A stretch of 48,928 nucleotides of DNA from Streptomyces torulosus (GTDB taxonomy: Bacteria > Actinomycetota > Actinomycetes > Streptomycetales > Streptomycetaceae), in assembly GCF_001419765.1 (NCBI RefSeq), contig NZ_LIRK01000053.1, positions 1 through 48,928 on the forward strand, read 5' to 3'. The notes beneath the pieces were generated by a model. It worked only from the letters and a program-made list of their open reading frames with translations, was not told the DNA's origin and made no database searches. The translations under genes and the position numbers were made by a program. The stretch's first letter is position 1; each line of letters opens with the position of its first letter. Shown one piece after another: positions 1 to 9,118 of the stretch.

Positions 1-560
1 CCGTCCTCGTCCCCCTCCTCCTCAGCCGCGGCTACCACGTCAAGCGGGACATCCCCGAGATGGCCGCCGACAGCGCGGTACGCGCGCGTGTCGCCGCCCC
101 GCTCGGCCCGCACCCGCTCCTCGTGGAGACCCTGCACGCCCGCCTCGTCGAGGCCGGCTGGCGCACTCGCATGGACGCCGAGACCCGCCGTACCAGCGCC
201 GTCGTCCTCGCCGCGGCCGGCTCCCGCGACCCCGAGTCGAGGGTCGACACGGGCCGCACCGCCCATCTCCTCGCCGAACGCCTCGGCGTGCCCGTCGTCC
301 CCGCCTACGCCACCACCGCCGCGCCCACGGTCCCCGACGCCGTCGCCGCCCTCGCGGCCCGGGGCCACACCCGGGTGGCGGTCGCCTCCTGCTTCACGGC
401 CCCCGGCCGTTTCGCCACGGAGTGCGCGCAGGCGGCCCCCTGGATCGCCTCGGCCCCCCTGGGCACCCACCCGGCGATGGCGAGCCTGGTCCTGCACCGC
501 TACGACGAGGCCATGGCGACCCCGGCCGCGACGAGGGAACGGACGCTGGCGACGGCGTAG
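1..560 (+). CDS. Sirohydrochlorin chelatase / CbiX-like protein, 3' part only
   Basis: The reading frame is open from the left edge (first full codon at position 3) to a TAG at 558-560, so about 185 residues are visible and the true start is outside the window. The segment 'SRGYHVKRDIP' and the later 'PVVPAYATTAAPTVPDAV' are typical of the Streptomyces CbiX/SirB family, which insert metal (iron or cobalt) into sirohydrochlorin in the siroheme and cobalamin pathways; the enzymes are cytosolic. Only the second half of a usual 250-300 residue protein is present. The identification is from family resemblance. Whether iron or cobalt is the physiological metal cannot be told. No terminator is obvious in the 168 bases before the next gene. 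Confidence 0.75.
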   Translation, partial: VLVPLLLSRGYHVKRDIPEMAADSAVRARVAAPLGPHPLLVETLHARLVEAGWRTRMDAETRRTSAVVLAAAGSRDPESRVDTGRTAHLLAERLGVPVVPAYATTAAPTVPDAVAALAARGHTRVAVASCFTAPGRFATECAQAAPWIASAPLGTHPAMASLVLHRYDEAMATPAATRERTLATA

Positions 561-728
561 GGCGCCGCACCACGAGAGGGCACGTGTACAAGGGGCGCGG
601 GGCCGTATCGAATGTGCGGCTCCGCCGCGTGGGCGCGACAAGCAACGACGCACCCGCACCCGCCCGACGACCCAACCCGGCAGCCGAGTAGGCACCCATT
701 TGTCACACCCTCCCCGTACTGTCGAATC

Positions 729-2063
729 ATGGAAGGCACCGCACCCCCCGACCACGACACCCCCGCGAGCCTCGACGCACCGGCCGGCTACGACCCGCCC
801 TCCGCAGAGCGCTACGCCCCGGAACACGACAAACGCCCAGGCCGCACCGCCTTCCAGCGCGATCGCGCCCGCGTCCTGCACTCGGCGGCGCTGCGCAGAC
901 TCGCCGGCAAGACCCAGGTGGTCACGCCCGGCACCCGCACCCCCGCCTGGGACGCCAGCCCCCGCACCCGCCTCACCCACTCCCTGGAGTGCGCCCAGGT
1001 CGGCCGGGAGCTGGGCGCGGCCCTCGGCTGCGACCCGGACCTCGTCGAGGCCGCCTGCCTCTCCCACGACCTCGGCCACCCCCCGTTCGGCCACAACGGC
1101 GAACAGGCCCTGAACGAATTCGCCGAGGACTGCGGCGGTTTCGAGGGCAACGCCCAGTCCCTGCGCCTCCTGGCCCGGCTCGAACCCAAGCGGTTCGTAC
1201 GGTCTCCCGAGTCCGGCGACCCCGTCAGCGTCGGCCTCAACCTGACCCGCGCCACCCTGGACGCCGCCACCAAGTACCCCTGGCCCCGGGGCGCCCACCC
1301 CACCGACCCGGCGTCCCCCAAGTTCGGTGTCTACGAGGACGACCGCCCCGTCTTCGACTGGGTCAGAAAGGGCGCCCCCGACGGCCGTACGACCTTCGAG
1401 GCGCAGGTCATGGACTGGTCCGACGACGTGGCGTACTCGGTGCACGACATCGAGGACGGCCTGCACGCCGGGCACATCGACCCGGGCTGCCTGCACGCGG
1501 AGCCCGAGCGGCAGGCGGTGTTCCAGGTGGCGCTCGGCCGGTACGTGCCCGCCGACACCGACCCCGCCGAACTGGCCGAGGCCCTCGACCGGCTCCTCGA
1601 CCAGGAGTGGTGGCCGCACGGCTACGACGGGACGGCCGTCGCACAGGCCCGGCTGAAGGACGCCACCAGCCAGCTCATCGGCCGCTTCTGTCTCGCCGCC
1701 GAGGGTGCGACCCGGCAGACGTACGGCGGGGGGCGCCTCACCCGGTACGCCGCCGAACTGGTCGTCCCGCGCGGCGCGCGCCTGGAGTGCGCGGTCCTCA
1801 AGGCCGTCGCCGACCGGTACGTGATGCAGCGCGCCGAGCAGGAGCGGCTCCGCGCCGACCAGCGCGTCGTCGTCGCGGAGTTGGCCGAGGCCCTCACCGC
1901 CCGCGCCCCGGACGGGCTCGACCCGCAGTTCCGCACGCTGTTCGACACGGCGCCGGACGACCGTGCCCGCAAGCGGGTGATCGTCGATCAGATCGCCTCC
2001 CTCACCGACGCGTCGGCCCGCTCGCTGCACGCGAGACTGACGAACGCGACCGGCAAGGGGTGA
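729..2063 (+). CDS. dgt: Deoxyguanosinetriphosphate triphosphohydrolase-like protein
   Basis: A 444-residue HD-domain protein. The motif '[26 protein letters not shown]' region, then 'TRLTHSLE' followed by '[14 protein letters not shown]', gives the H...HD metal-binding residues of dGTPases, which cut dNTPs to the deoxynucleoside and triphosphate. Further conserved HD-family residues are in '[18 protein letters not shown]'. The frame is open further upstream to 612, but the segment before 729 is low-complexity and unlike the family, so the ATG at 729 is preferred although no strong ribosome binding site is seen. Length fits the actinobacterial type-2 dGTPase family. Its position two genes before dnaG is a conserved Streptomyces arrangement and fits a role in nucleotide pool or DNA maintenance. 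Confidence 0.9.
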   Translation: MEGTAPPDHDTPASLDAPAGYDPPSAERYAPEHDKRPGRTAFQRDRARVLHSAALRRLAGKTQVVTPGTRTPAWDASPRTRLTHSLECAQVGRELGAALGCDPDLVEAACLSHDLGHPPFGHNGEQALNEFAEDCGGFEGNAQSLRLLARLEPKRFVRSPESGDPVSVGLNLTRATLDAATKYPWPRGAHPTDPASPKFGVYEDDRPVFDWVRKGAPDGRTTFEAQVMDWSDDVAYSVHDIEDGLHAGHIDPGCLHAEPERQAVFQVALGRYVPADTDPAELAEALDRLLDQEWWPHGYDGTAVAQARLKDATSQLIGRFCLAAEGATRQTYGGGRLTRYAAELVVPRGARLECAVLKAVADRYVMQRAEQERLRADQRVVVAELAEALTARAPDGLDPQFRTLFDTAPDDRARKRVIVDQIASLTDASARSLHARLTNATGKG

Positions 2064-2241
2064 GCGACAGCCCGTGACCGACAGTGCACGACCGGCGGCC
2101 CGTGACCGACGGCGTGTGACCCACGGGGCGTTTGGGGCATCCATGTGACCCTCCGTGGCCTGATCGGGTCACTACCTCTTCCCGCATCACGCTCTGTGCG
2201 GGACGCTCGCAAGTGGACGCACCCTCAAGAGGAGGCATCAA

Positions 2242-3513
2242 GTGGTCGACGCGGATCAGACATTCGTCATCGTCGGAGGCGGTCTCGCCGGCGCGAAGGC
2301 GGCCGAGACGCTCCGAGCGGAGGGTTTCACCGGCCGCGTGATACTGATCTGCGACGAACGCGACCACCCGTACGAGCGCCCGCCGCTGTCCAAGGGCTAT
2401 CTGCTGGGCAAGGAGGAACGCGACAGCGTCTTCGTCCACGAACCGTCCTGGTACGCGCGCAACGACATCGAGCTGCACCTCGGCCAGACCGTCGACAAGA
2501 TCGACCGTGCGGCGAAGACCGTGCACTTCGGGGACGACGGCACCTTCGTCCACTACGACAAGCTGCTGCTGGCGACCGGCGCCGAGCCCCGCCGCCTGGA
2601 CATCCCGGGCACGGACCTCGCGGGCGTCCACCATCTGCGCCGCCTCGCCCACGCCGAACGCCTCAAGGGCGTCCTCGCCGCCCTCGGCCGGGACAACGGC
2701 CACCTGGTCGTCGCGGGCGCCGGCTGGATCGGCCTGGAGGTCGCGGCGGCGGCCCGCGAGTACGGCGCCGAGGTCACCGTCGTCGAGCCGGAGCCCACGC
2801 CCCTGCACGGCGTCCTCGGCCCCGAGCTCGGCAACCTCTTCGCCCAGCTGCACCGGGAGCACGGGGTGCGCTTCGCCTTCGGCGCGAAGCTCACCGAGAT
2901 CGTCGGCCAGGACGGCATGGTCCTCGCCGCCCGCACGGACACGGGCGAGGAACACCCGGCGCACGACGTCCTCGCCGCGATCGGCGCGGCGCCCCGCATC
3001 GGCCTGGCCGAGGCCGCCGGACTGGAGATCGCCGACCGGGCGCACGGCGGAGGAGTGGTCGTCGACGAACGGCTGCGCACCTCCGACCCGTCGATCTACG
3101 CGGCCGGTGACGTCGTGTCCTTCCCGCACCCCCTGTTCGACACCCGGCTGCGGGTCGAGCACTGGGCCAACGCGCTGAACGGCGGCCCGGCCGCCGCCCG
3201 GTCCATGCTCGGCAAGGACGTCACCTACGACCGGGTGCCCTACTTCTTCTCCGACCAGTACGACATGGGCATGGAGTACTCGGGCTGGGCGCCGCCCGGC
3301 TCGTACGACCAGGTGGTGATCCGCGGGGACGCCGGGAAACGCGAGTTCATCGCCTTCTGGGTCAAGGAGGGACGCGTCCTCGCCGGGATGAACGTGAATG
3401 TGTGGGACGTCACGGAACAGATCCAGAAGCTCATCAGGTCACGGGCCCGGATCGACGCGGACGCGCTCTCCAACCCCCAGGTCCCCCTGGACGGGCTGAT
3501 CGCTGCCCCCTAG
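2242..3513 (+). CDS. FAD-dependent NAD(P)H oxidoreductase (ferredoxin reductase-like)
   Basis: The 423-residue protein starts with GTG at 2242, preceded by GAGGAGG at good spacing. It opens with a dinucleotide-binding fold 'FVIVGGGLAGAKAAE' for FAD. A second Rossmann motif 'VVAGAGWIGLEVAAAA' near residues 155-170 would bind NAD(P)H. 'IYAAGDV' around residue 290 is the second FAD-contact motif, and 'RVEHWANAL' is typical of the rubredoxin/ferredoxin reductase class with a C-terminal reductase domain. Such proteins pass electrons from NAD(P)H to a ferredoxin or rubredoxin, but no ferredoxin or oxygenase gene lies nearby, so the partner is unknown. The stop is only 29 bases before the dnaG start, so the two may be cotranscribed. 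Confidence 0.88.
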   Translation: MVDADQTFVIVGGGLAGAKAAETLRAEGFTGRVILICDERDHPYERPPLSKGYLLGKEERDSVFVHEPSWYARNDIELHLGQTVDKIDRAAKTVHFGDDGTFVHYDKLLLATGAEPRRLDIPGTDLAGVHHLRRLAHAERLKGVLAALGRDNGHLVVAGAGWIGLEVAAAAREYGAEVTVVEPEPTPLHGVLGPELGNLFAQLHREHGVRFAFGAKLTEIVGQDGMVLAARTDTGEEHPAHDVLAAIGAAPRIGLAEAAGLEIADRAHGGGVVVDERLRTSDPSIYAAGDVVSFPHPLFDTRLRVEHWANALNGGPAAARSMLGKDVTYDRVPYFFSDQYDMGMEYSGWAPPGSYDQVVIRGDAGKREFIAFWVKEGRVLAGMNVNVWDVTEQIQKLIRSRARIDADALSNPQVPLDGLIAAP

Positions 3514-3542
3514 CTGTCGGTGCGCCCCCGTAGAATCACCGC

Positions 3543-5444
3543 GTGGCAGGACGGATCAACGACGAGGACGTGAAGGCGGTACGGGACGCGGTCCCGATCG
3601 ACGCCGTGGTGTCCGAGTACCTCCAGCTGCGCAACGCCGGCGGGGGGAACCTGAAGGGGCTGTGCCCCTTCCACGACGAGAAGTCGCCGTCCTTCCAGGT
3701 CAGCCCGAGCAAGGGACTCTTCCACTGCTTCGGCTGCCAGGAGGGCGGCGACACCATCACGTTCGTGATGAAGGTCGACCACCTCTCCTTCTCGGAGGCC
3801 GTCGAGCGGCTCGCCGCCCAGGCGGGCATCACCCTGCGGTACGAGGAGGGCGGGTACAACCCCTCCCACCAGCGCGGGGAGCGCATCCGTCTCGTCGAGG
3901 CCCACAAGATCGCCGCCGAGTGGTACGCGGAGCAGCTCGCGACCAGCCCCGAGGCCGACACCGGGCGGATCTTCCTCGCCGAGCGCGGCTTCGACCAGGC
4001 CGCCGCCGTCCACTTCGGCGTCGGCTACAGCCCCCAGGGCTGGGACCACCTCACCCGCTACCTCCGCGGCAAGGGCTTCACCGACAAGGAGCTGCTCCTG
4101 TCCGGGCTCGCCCAGGAGGGCCGCCGGGGTCCGATCGACCGGTTCCGGGGCCGACTGATGTGGCCGATCCGCGACATCGGCGGCGACGTCGTGGGCTTCG
4201 GCGCCCGCAAGCTGTACGAGGCGGACAACGGGCCGAAGTACCTCAACACCCCCGACACCCCGATCTACCGCAAGTCCCAGGTCCTCTACGGCATCGACCT
4301 CGCCAAGAAGGACATCGCCAAAGCCAGCCGGGCCGTGGTCGTCGAGGGCTACACCGACGTCATGGCCTGCCACCTCGCCGGGGTCACCACCGCCATCGCC
4401 ACCTGCGGCACGGCCTTCGGCGGCGAACACATCAAGATCCTCCGTCGGCTGCTCATGGACAACGGCTCGGCTCGGGTGATCTTCACCTTCGACGGCGACG
4501 CGGCCGGCCAGAAGGCCGCCCTGCGCGCCTTCGAGGACGACCAGAAGTTCGCGGCCGAGACCTACATCGCCATCGCCCCCGACGGCATGGACCCCTGCGA
4601 GCTGCGCCTGGCCAAGGGTGACGACGCGGTGGCCGAGCTGGTCGAACCCCGCACCCCCCTCTTCGAGTTCGCCCTCCGGCACATCGTGGCCCGCTACGAC
4701 CTGGAGACCGCCGCCGGGCGCGCCTCCGCCCTCGACGAGGCGGCACCCGTCGTGGCCCGCATCAAGAACAGCGGCGCCCAGCACGAGGTCGCCGTGCAGC
4801 TCGCCGGCATGCTCGGCATCCTCGACACCCAGTTCGTCGTCAAGCGCGTCGCCCAGCTCGCCCGCTGGGCCCGCGACCGCGGCGGCAAGGGCCCCGCTCC
4901 CGCTCCCCAGCAGCCCGCGCAACCGTACGAGACCGCCGTCCGCCGCCCCTCGGGCCCCGCCCTGGTCCTGCGCAACCCCGTCTACGCCACCGAGCGGGAG
5001 CTCCTCAAACTCGCCCTCCAGCGGCCCGAGTTGGTGGCCCCCGCGTTCGACGCCTACGGGATCGACGAGTTCACCGCCGCCCCCTACGCGGCCGTACGCG
5101 AGGCGATCATCGAGGCGGGCGGTGTCGAGTTCGGCGTCGAGGACCCGCAGGAGTATCTGGTGCGCGTCCGGGAGGCCGCGCCGGACGACGCCGTGCGCGC
5201 CATGGTGACCGAGCTCGCCGTCGAGGCGATCATGCGCAAGACGGTCGACGAGATCTACGCCGGCGCCCAGCTGGTCACCGTCCGCCGCCGCGCCGTCGAG
5301 CGCCGCGTACGGGACGTCCAGAGCAGCCTTGCCCGCCTCGGCGCCCACGGCGACCCGGCCCAGCTGGCCGCCGTGCAGAACGAGTTGTGGGTGCTCCAGC
5401 AGTACGACCAGGCCCTGCGGGAGAGGGGCGCGGAAGCGCTCTAG
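3543..5444 (+). CDS. dnaG: DNA primase
   Basis: A full-length 633-residue bacterial primase, which makes the RNA primers for the replication fork. The zinc ribbon has C41, H44, C62 and C65 ('CPFHDEKSP' and 'HCFGCQEGGD'). The catalytic core follows, with 'RFRGRLMWPIRD' and the TOPRIM motifs 'VVVEGYTDVMA' and 'FTFDGDAAGQKAA'. The C-terminal third ends in a helical region that would hold the DnaB helicase-binding domain; the linker at about residues 440-480 is rich in Pro and Ala, as in Streptomyces. The start is GTG at 3543. The gene follows the reductase by 29 bases and is followed by 365 bases before the sigma-factor start. Confidence 0.96.
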   Translation: MAGRINDEDVKAVRDAVPIDAVVSEYLQLRNAGGGNLKGLCPFHDEKSPSFQVSPSKGLFHCFGCQEGGDTITFVMKVDHLSFSEAVERLAAQAGITLRYEEGGYNPSHQRGERIRLVEAHKIAAEWYAEQLATSPEADTGRIFLAERGFDQAAAVHFGVGYSPQGWDHLTRYLRGKGFTDKELLLSGLAQEGRRGPIDRFRGRLMWPIRDIGGDVVGFGARKLYEADNGPKYLNTPDTPIYRKSQVLYGIDLAKKDIAKASRAVVVEGYTDVMACHLAGVTTAIATCGTAFGGEHIKILRRLLMDNGSARVIFTFDGDAAGQKAALRAFEDDQKFAAETYIAIAPDGMDPCELRLAKGDDAVAELVEPRTPLFEFALRHIVARYDLETAAGRASALDEAAPVVARIKNSGAQHEVAVQLAGMLGILDTQFVVKRVAQLARWARDRGGKGPAPAPQQPAQPYETAVRRPSGPALVLRNPVYATERELLKLALQRPELVAPAFDAYGIDEFTAAPYAAVREAIIEAGGVEFGVEDPQEYLVRVREAAPDDAVRAMVTELAVEAIMRKTVDEIYAGAQLVTVRRRAVERRVRDVQSSLARLGAHGDPAQLAAVQNELWVLQQYDQALRERGAEAL

Positions 5445-5809
5445 AAGAGGGGAACATCCCCGGCGCACTTGCCAATCGGGCGCCGGTCCCCGCAGGTCGC
5501 CCCGGTTCCGTACGCGCTTCAAGCTGTTTCACGGCCTGTCAGCGGCCCACTCGTCCGTGAGAGTAACCGTGGGGTCACGGACCGGACGCAAAAAGTCACC
5601 GCACGCCCCTCGTGGCGGCTGTGTGTCGTACTCCACACTGGGTTCCGGTGCCTGAGTCCTCGGAGCGCGGCCGACCCGTCCCCCATGGGTCCGAGATCCC
5701 CGCGGTTCCGCTCGATGAGTACGGGATGGAGGGCGGACAGGCCGCCCGCGCCATCCCCGACATACCGCTGCCGTACGCGTCAGCAGCGACATCCCTGGAG
5801 GTCGCCCCC
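5445..5809. promoter_or_regulatory. Gap between dnaG and the sigma gene with an 8-bp inverted repeat
   Basis: This stretch holds no convincing gene. A perfect 8-bp inverted repeat GTCCGTGA / TCACGGAC lies at 5553-5560 and 5575-5582 with a 14-base loop; it could end the dnaG transcript or be a control site for the sigma gene. The frame of the sigma gene is open through 5612-5809 with no stop, so an N-terminally extended form cannot be excluded. The best ribosome binding site (GGAGG at 5797-5801) supports the start at 5810. Confidence 0.4.
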
Positions 5810-6958
5810 GTGCAGACCCAGACCCTCATACAGAACGACACCACGGCCCTGAGTACCGACGGCGCGCAGCCGGGCGTCGAGACCGAGGTGATCCGCGCGG
5901 TCCCGGCCCAGAGCCGCGCCGTGCACCACCCCGAGACGGCGCCGGAGCCCCCGCCGGACGCCGACGAGCCGCCCGCGGCGGCCGTGGAGGCCATCGAGAC
6001 GGCCGAACCCGAGCCCGTCGAACTGCCGCGCCGCACCGACACCAGCGCCCCCTCCTCCGACCTGTTCCGCCAGTACCTGCGGGAGATCGGCCGCATCCCG
6101 CTGCTCACGGCGGCCGAGGAGGTGGAACTGGCCCGCCGGGTGGAGGCCGGCCTGTTCGCCGAGGAGAAGCTCGGCACCACCCCCGACCTCGACAGCCGGC
6201 TCGCCCTCGACCTCGACCGGCTGGTCGTCCTGGGCCGTATGGCCAAGCGCCGCCTCATCGAGGCGAACCTGCGGCTCGTCGTGTCCGTGGCCAAGCGGTA
6301 CGTCGGCCGCGGCCTGACCATGCTGGACCTCGTCCAGGAGGGAAACCTGGGCCTCATCCGGGCCGTCGAGAAGTTCGACTACGCCCGCGGCTACAAGTTC
6401 TCCACGTACGCGACCTGGTGGATCCGCCAGGCCATGTCCCGCGCGCTCGCGGACCAGGCCCGCACGATCCGCGTCCCCGTCCACGTCGTGGAACTCATCA
6501 ACCGGGTCGTCCGCGTCCAGCGCCGCATGCTCCAGGAGCGGGGCTACGAGCCGACGCCGGAGGAGGTCGCCGCCCACCTCGACCTGCTGCCCGAGCGGGT
6601 CAGCGAGGTGCTCCGCCTCGCCCAGGAGCCGGTGTCCCTGCACGCCCCCGTGGGCGAGGAGGACGACGTGGCGCTCGGCGACCTCATCGAGGACGGCGAC
6701 GCGGCGAGCCCCGTGGAGTCGGCGGCGTTCCTGCTGCTACGGGAACACCTGGAGGCGGTGCTGTCCACGCTGGGGGAGCGTGAACGCAAGGTGGTGCAGT
6801 TGCGGTACGGGCTCGCGGACGGGCGGCCGCGGACGCTGGAGGAGATCGGCCGGATCTTCGGGGTGACCCGGGAGCGGATACGGCAGATCGAGTCGAAGAC
6901 GCTGAACAAGCTGAGGGACCACGCGTTCGCGGATCAGCTGAGGGGTTATCTGGACTGA
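5810..6958 (+). CDS. hrdA: RNA polymerase principal-type sigma factor (HrdA-like)
   Basis: A sigma-70 family protein of 382 residues from the GTG at 5810 (GGAGG eight bases upstream). After an acidic, Pro/Glu-rich N-terminal tail, region 1.2 starts near residue 82 ('[16 protein letters not shown]'). Region 2 follows ('[18 protein letters not shown]', '[14 protein letters not shown]'), then region 3, and region 4 ends with the helix-turn-helix '[19 protein letters not shown]'. The protein directs RNA polymerase to -10/-35 promoters. Several Hrd paralogues exist in Streptomyces; the position after dnaG and the N-terminal sequence suggest HrdA rather than the essential HrdB, from remembered gene order. 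An in-frame extension back to 5612 would give 448 residues. Confidence 0.82.
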   Translation: MQTQTLIQNDTTALSTDGAQPGVETEVIRAVPAQSRAVHHPETAPEPPPDADEPPAAAVEAIETAEPEPVELPRRTDTSAPSSDLFRQYLREIGRIPLLTAAEEVELARRVEAGLFAEEKLGTTPDLDSRLALDLDRLVVLGRMAKRRLIEANLRLVVSVAKRYVGRGLTMLDLVQEGNLGLIRAVEKFDYARGYKFSTYATWWIRQAMSRALADQARTIRVPVHVVELINRVVRVQRRMLQERGYEPTPEEVAAHLDLLPERVSEVLRLAQEPVSLHAPVGEEDDVALGDLIEDGDAASPVESAAFLLLREHLEAVLSTLGERERKVVQLRYGLADGRPRTLEEIGRIFGVTRERIRQIESKTLNKLRDHAFADQLRGYLD

Positions 6959-7020
6959 GGGGCGCCCAGGGGGACGGGGGTGCGCCTGTCGTTGGCGGGT
7001 GCGCGTTCGTGGGGGCTGGT

Positions 7021-7127
7021 CGCGCAGTTCCCCGCGCCCCTGGAAAAGCAGGGGCCTGCGGCCCCGTGCTTTTCCGATGAAGGCCGGGCCGCAGGCCCAA
7101 GCCTTCAGGGGCGCGGGGAACTGCGCG
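7021..7127. terminator. Long inverted repeat between convergent genes, probable bidirectional terminator
   Basis: The arms at 7021-7042 and 7106-7127 are perfect 22-base reverse complements, rich in GC. Inside them are two more hairpins: 7042-7075 (GGAAAAGCA and GGGGCC arms, one bulge) and 7080-7105 (AAGGC and GGGCC arms). The element fills the gap between the sigma gene and the oppositely oriented ABC gene. That fits termination from both sides. The outer arm resembles a repeat common between Streptomyces genes; this is from memory. Confidence 0.75.
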
Positions 7128-7180
7128 AGAAACCACAACGGACCCGCACCCGACAACGCGCCCCCAGGAGGGCCGGCGCC

Positions 7181-9118
7181 TCAGTCCACCTCGGCGACCG
7201 CCTCCGCGAACTGCGCCTTGTACAGCCGCGCGTACGCCCCGCCCGACGCCAGCAGCTCCTCGTGCGCGCCCTGTTCGACGATCGAGCCGTTCTCCATCAC
7301 CAGGATCGTGTCGGCGTCCCGGATCGTCGACAGCCGGTGCGCGATGACGAACGACGTCCGCCCGTGCGCCAGCTTGGCCATCGCCTTCTGGATCAGCACC
7401 TCGGTCCGGGTGTCCACGGAACTCGTCGCCTCGTCCAGCACCAGGATCACGGGGTCCGACAGGAACGCGCGGGCGATGGTGATGAGCTGCTTCTCACCCG
7501 CGCTCACCCCGGTGCCCTCGTCGTCGATGACCGTGTCGTAGCCGTCCGGCAGCGTCCGGATGAACCGGTCCGCGTGCGCGGCGCGGGCCGCCTCCTCGAT
7601 CTCCCCGCGCGTGACCTTGCGCGCGGTGGACGCCCCGTACGCGATGTTGTCCGCGATGGTCCCGCCGAACAGCCAGGTGTCCTGGAGGACCATCCCTATC
7701 CCGTCGCGCAGCTCGTCACGGGACATGGACGCGACGTCCACGCCGTCCAGCGTGATCCGCCCACCAGTGACCTCGTAGAACCGCATCAGCAGGTTGACCA
7801 GGGTGGTCTTGCCGGCGCCGGTGGGCCCCACGATCGCCACCGTGTGGCCGGGCTCGACCACCAGCGACAGGTCCTCGATCAGCGGCTTGTCCGGCTCGTA
7901 GCGGAAGGAGACGTGCTCCAGCGCCACCCGCCCGCGCAGCTCCTCCGGCCGCACCCCGGGCACGGCGTCCGCCGCCTGCTCCTCCGCGTCCAGCAGTTCG
8001 AAGATCCGCTCGGCGGAGGCGACGCCCGACTGCACCAGGTTCGCCATGGACGCGACCTGCGTCAGCGGCATCGAGAACTGCCGCGAGTACTGGATGAAGG
8101 CCTGCACGTCACCGATGGACAGGGCGCCGGTGGCCACCCGCAGTCCACCGACCACGGCGACCAGCACATAGTTGATGTTCGACACGAAGAACATCAGCGG
8201 CTGCATGATCCCGCTGTTGAACTGGGCCTTGAACCCGGCCTCGTACAGCCGCTCGTTCTCCTCGGCGAACTGCTTCGCCGACTCCTCCTGCCGACCGAAC
8301 ACCTTCACGAGGGTGTGCCCGGTGTACATCTCCTCGATGTGCGCGTTGAGCTTCCCGGTGGTCCGCCACTGCGCCACGAAGTGCGGCTGCGACCGCTTGC
8401 CGACGCGGGTGGCCACCACGAACGACAGCGGCACGGTCACCAGCGCGACCAGCGCCAGCAGCGGCGACATCCAGAACATCATCACCAGCACACCGATGAT
8501 CGTCAGCAGCGAGTTGACGAGCTGCCCCATCGACTGCTGCAGCGTCTGGCCGATGTTGTCGATGTCGTTGGTGGCCCGGCTGAGCACCTCGCCGCGCTGC
8601 CGCTTGTCGAAGTACGACAGCGGCAGCCGCGACAGCTTCGCCTGGAGCTCCGCCCGCAGGTGGAACATCGTCCGGTTGATGGCCCGGTTGGAGAGCCGTG
8701 TGGCCCCCGCCATCAGCAGGCCCGCGACCAGGAAGATGCCGAGGGCAACCAGCAGCACGGCGCCGACGGCCTCGAAGTCGATGCCCTTGCCCGGTGTGAA
8801 GTCCGTGCCGGACAGCATGTCGGCGACCCCGCCGTCACCGCGCTCGCGCATCCCTTCGAGGACCTCGGCCTTGGTCCGGCCGGCCGGCATCTCCCGTCCG
8901 ACCACGCCCGCGAAGACCAGGTCGGTCGCCCGGCCGAGGATCCACGGGCCCAGCACCGACAGACCGACGCTGATCACCGCGCACACGACCATCGCGTACA
9001 TGGTGAACCGCTCGGGCTTGAACTGCGCGAGCAGTCGTTTCCCGGACCCCTTGAAGTCCATGGACTGCTGATCGGGACCGCCCCCGGCTCCCGCCATGCG
9101 TCCCAACGGCCCGGCCAT
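7181..9118 (-). CDS. ABC exporter half-transporter, permease fused to ATPase (second gene of pair)
   Basis: A 645-residue half-transporter with an N-terminal six-helix exporter domain and a C-terminal nucleotide-binding domain. Walker A is 'GPTGAGKT' near residue 430 and Walker B 'VILVLDEATSSVD' carries the catalytic Glu. The signature loop reads 'VSAGEKQ' instead of LSGGQ, a degenerate form. The start overlaps the stop of the upstream gene (9118..10899) by one base, so the two are translated together and likely form a heterodimer. The sister protein has a perfect signature but an Asp in place of the catalytic Glu. This is the pattern of heterodimeric exporters with one active and one degenerate ATP site. 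The substrate (lipid, peptide or drug) cannot be inferred. Confidence 0.92.
   Translation of the reverse strand: MAGPLGRMAGAGGGPDQQSMDFKGSGKRLLAQFKPERFTMYAMVVCAVISVGLSVLGPWILGRATDLVFAGVVGREMPAGRTKAEVLEGMRERGDGGVADMLSGTDFTPGKGIDFEAVGAVLLVALGIFLVAGLLMAGATRLSNRAINRTMFHLRAELQAKLSRLPLSYFDKRQRGEVLSRATNDIDNIGQTLQQSMGQLVNSLLTIIGVLVMMFWMSPLLALVALVTVPLSFVVATRVGKRSQPHFVAQWRTTGKLNAHIEEMYTGHTLVKVFGRQEESAKQFAEENERLYEAGFKAQFNSGIMQPLMFFVSNINYVLVAVVGGLRVATGALSIGDVQAFIQYSRQFSMPLTQVASMANLVQSGVASAERIFELLDAEEQAADAVPGVRPEELRGRVALEHVSFRYEPDKPLIEDLSLVVEPGHTVAIVGPTGAGKTTLVNLLMRFYEVTGGRITLDGVDVASMSRDELRDGIGMVLQDTWLFGGTIADNIAYGASTARKVTRGEIEEAARAAHADRFIRTLPDGYDTVIDDEGTGVSAGEKQLITIARAFLSDPVILVLDEATSSVDTRTEVLIQKAMAKLAHGRTSFVIAHRLSTIRDADTILVMENGSIVEQGAHEELLASGGAYARLYKAQFAEAVAEVD

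Noticed and set aside
2064..2130. Short repeats of CCCGTGACCGAC after the dGTPase gene
   Set aside because: Only two short copies, probably local slippage in GC-rich DNA; no hairpin or motif.
3510..5522. 670-residue minus-strand frame opposite dnaG
   Set aside because: It mirrors dnaG codon by codon, has repetitive Gly/Val/Glu composition and matches no family.
5612..5809. N-terminal extension of the sigma factor
   Set aside because: The frame is open, but the GGAGG site at 5797-5801 and the usual N-terminus of HrdA-type proteins favour the start at 5810.
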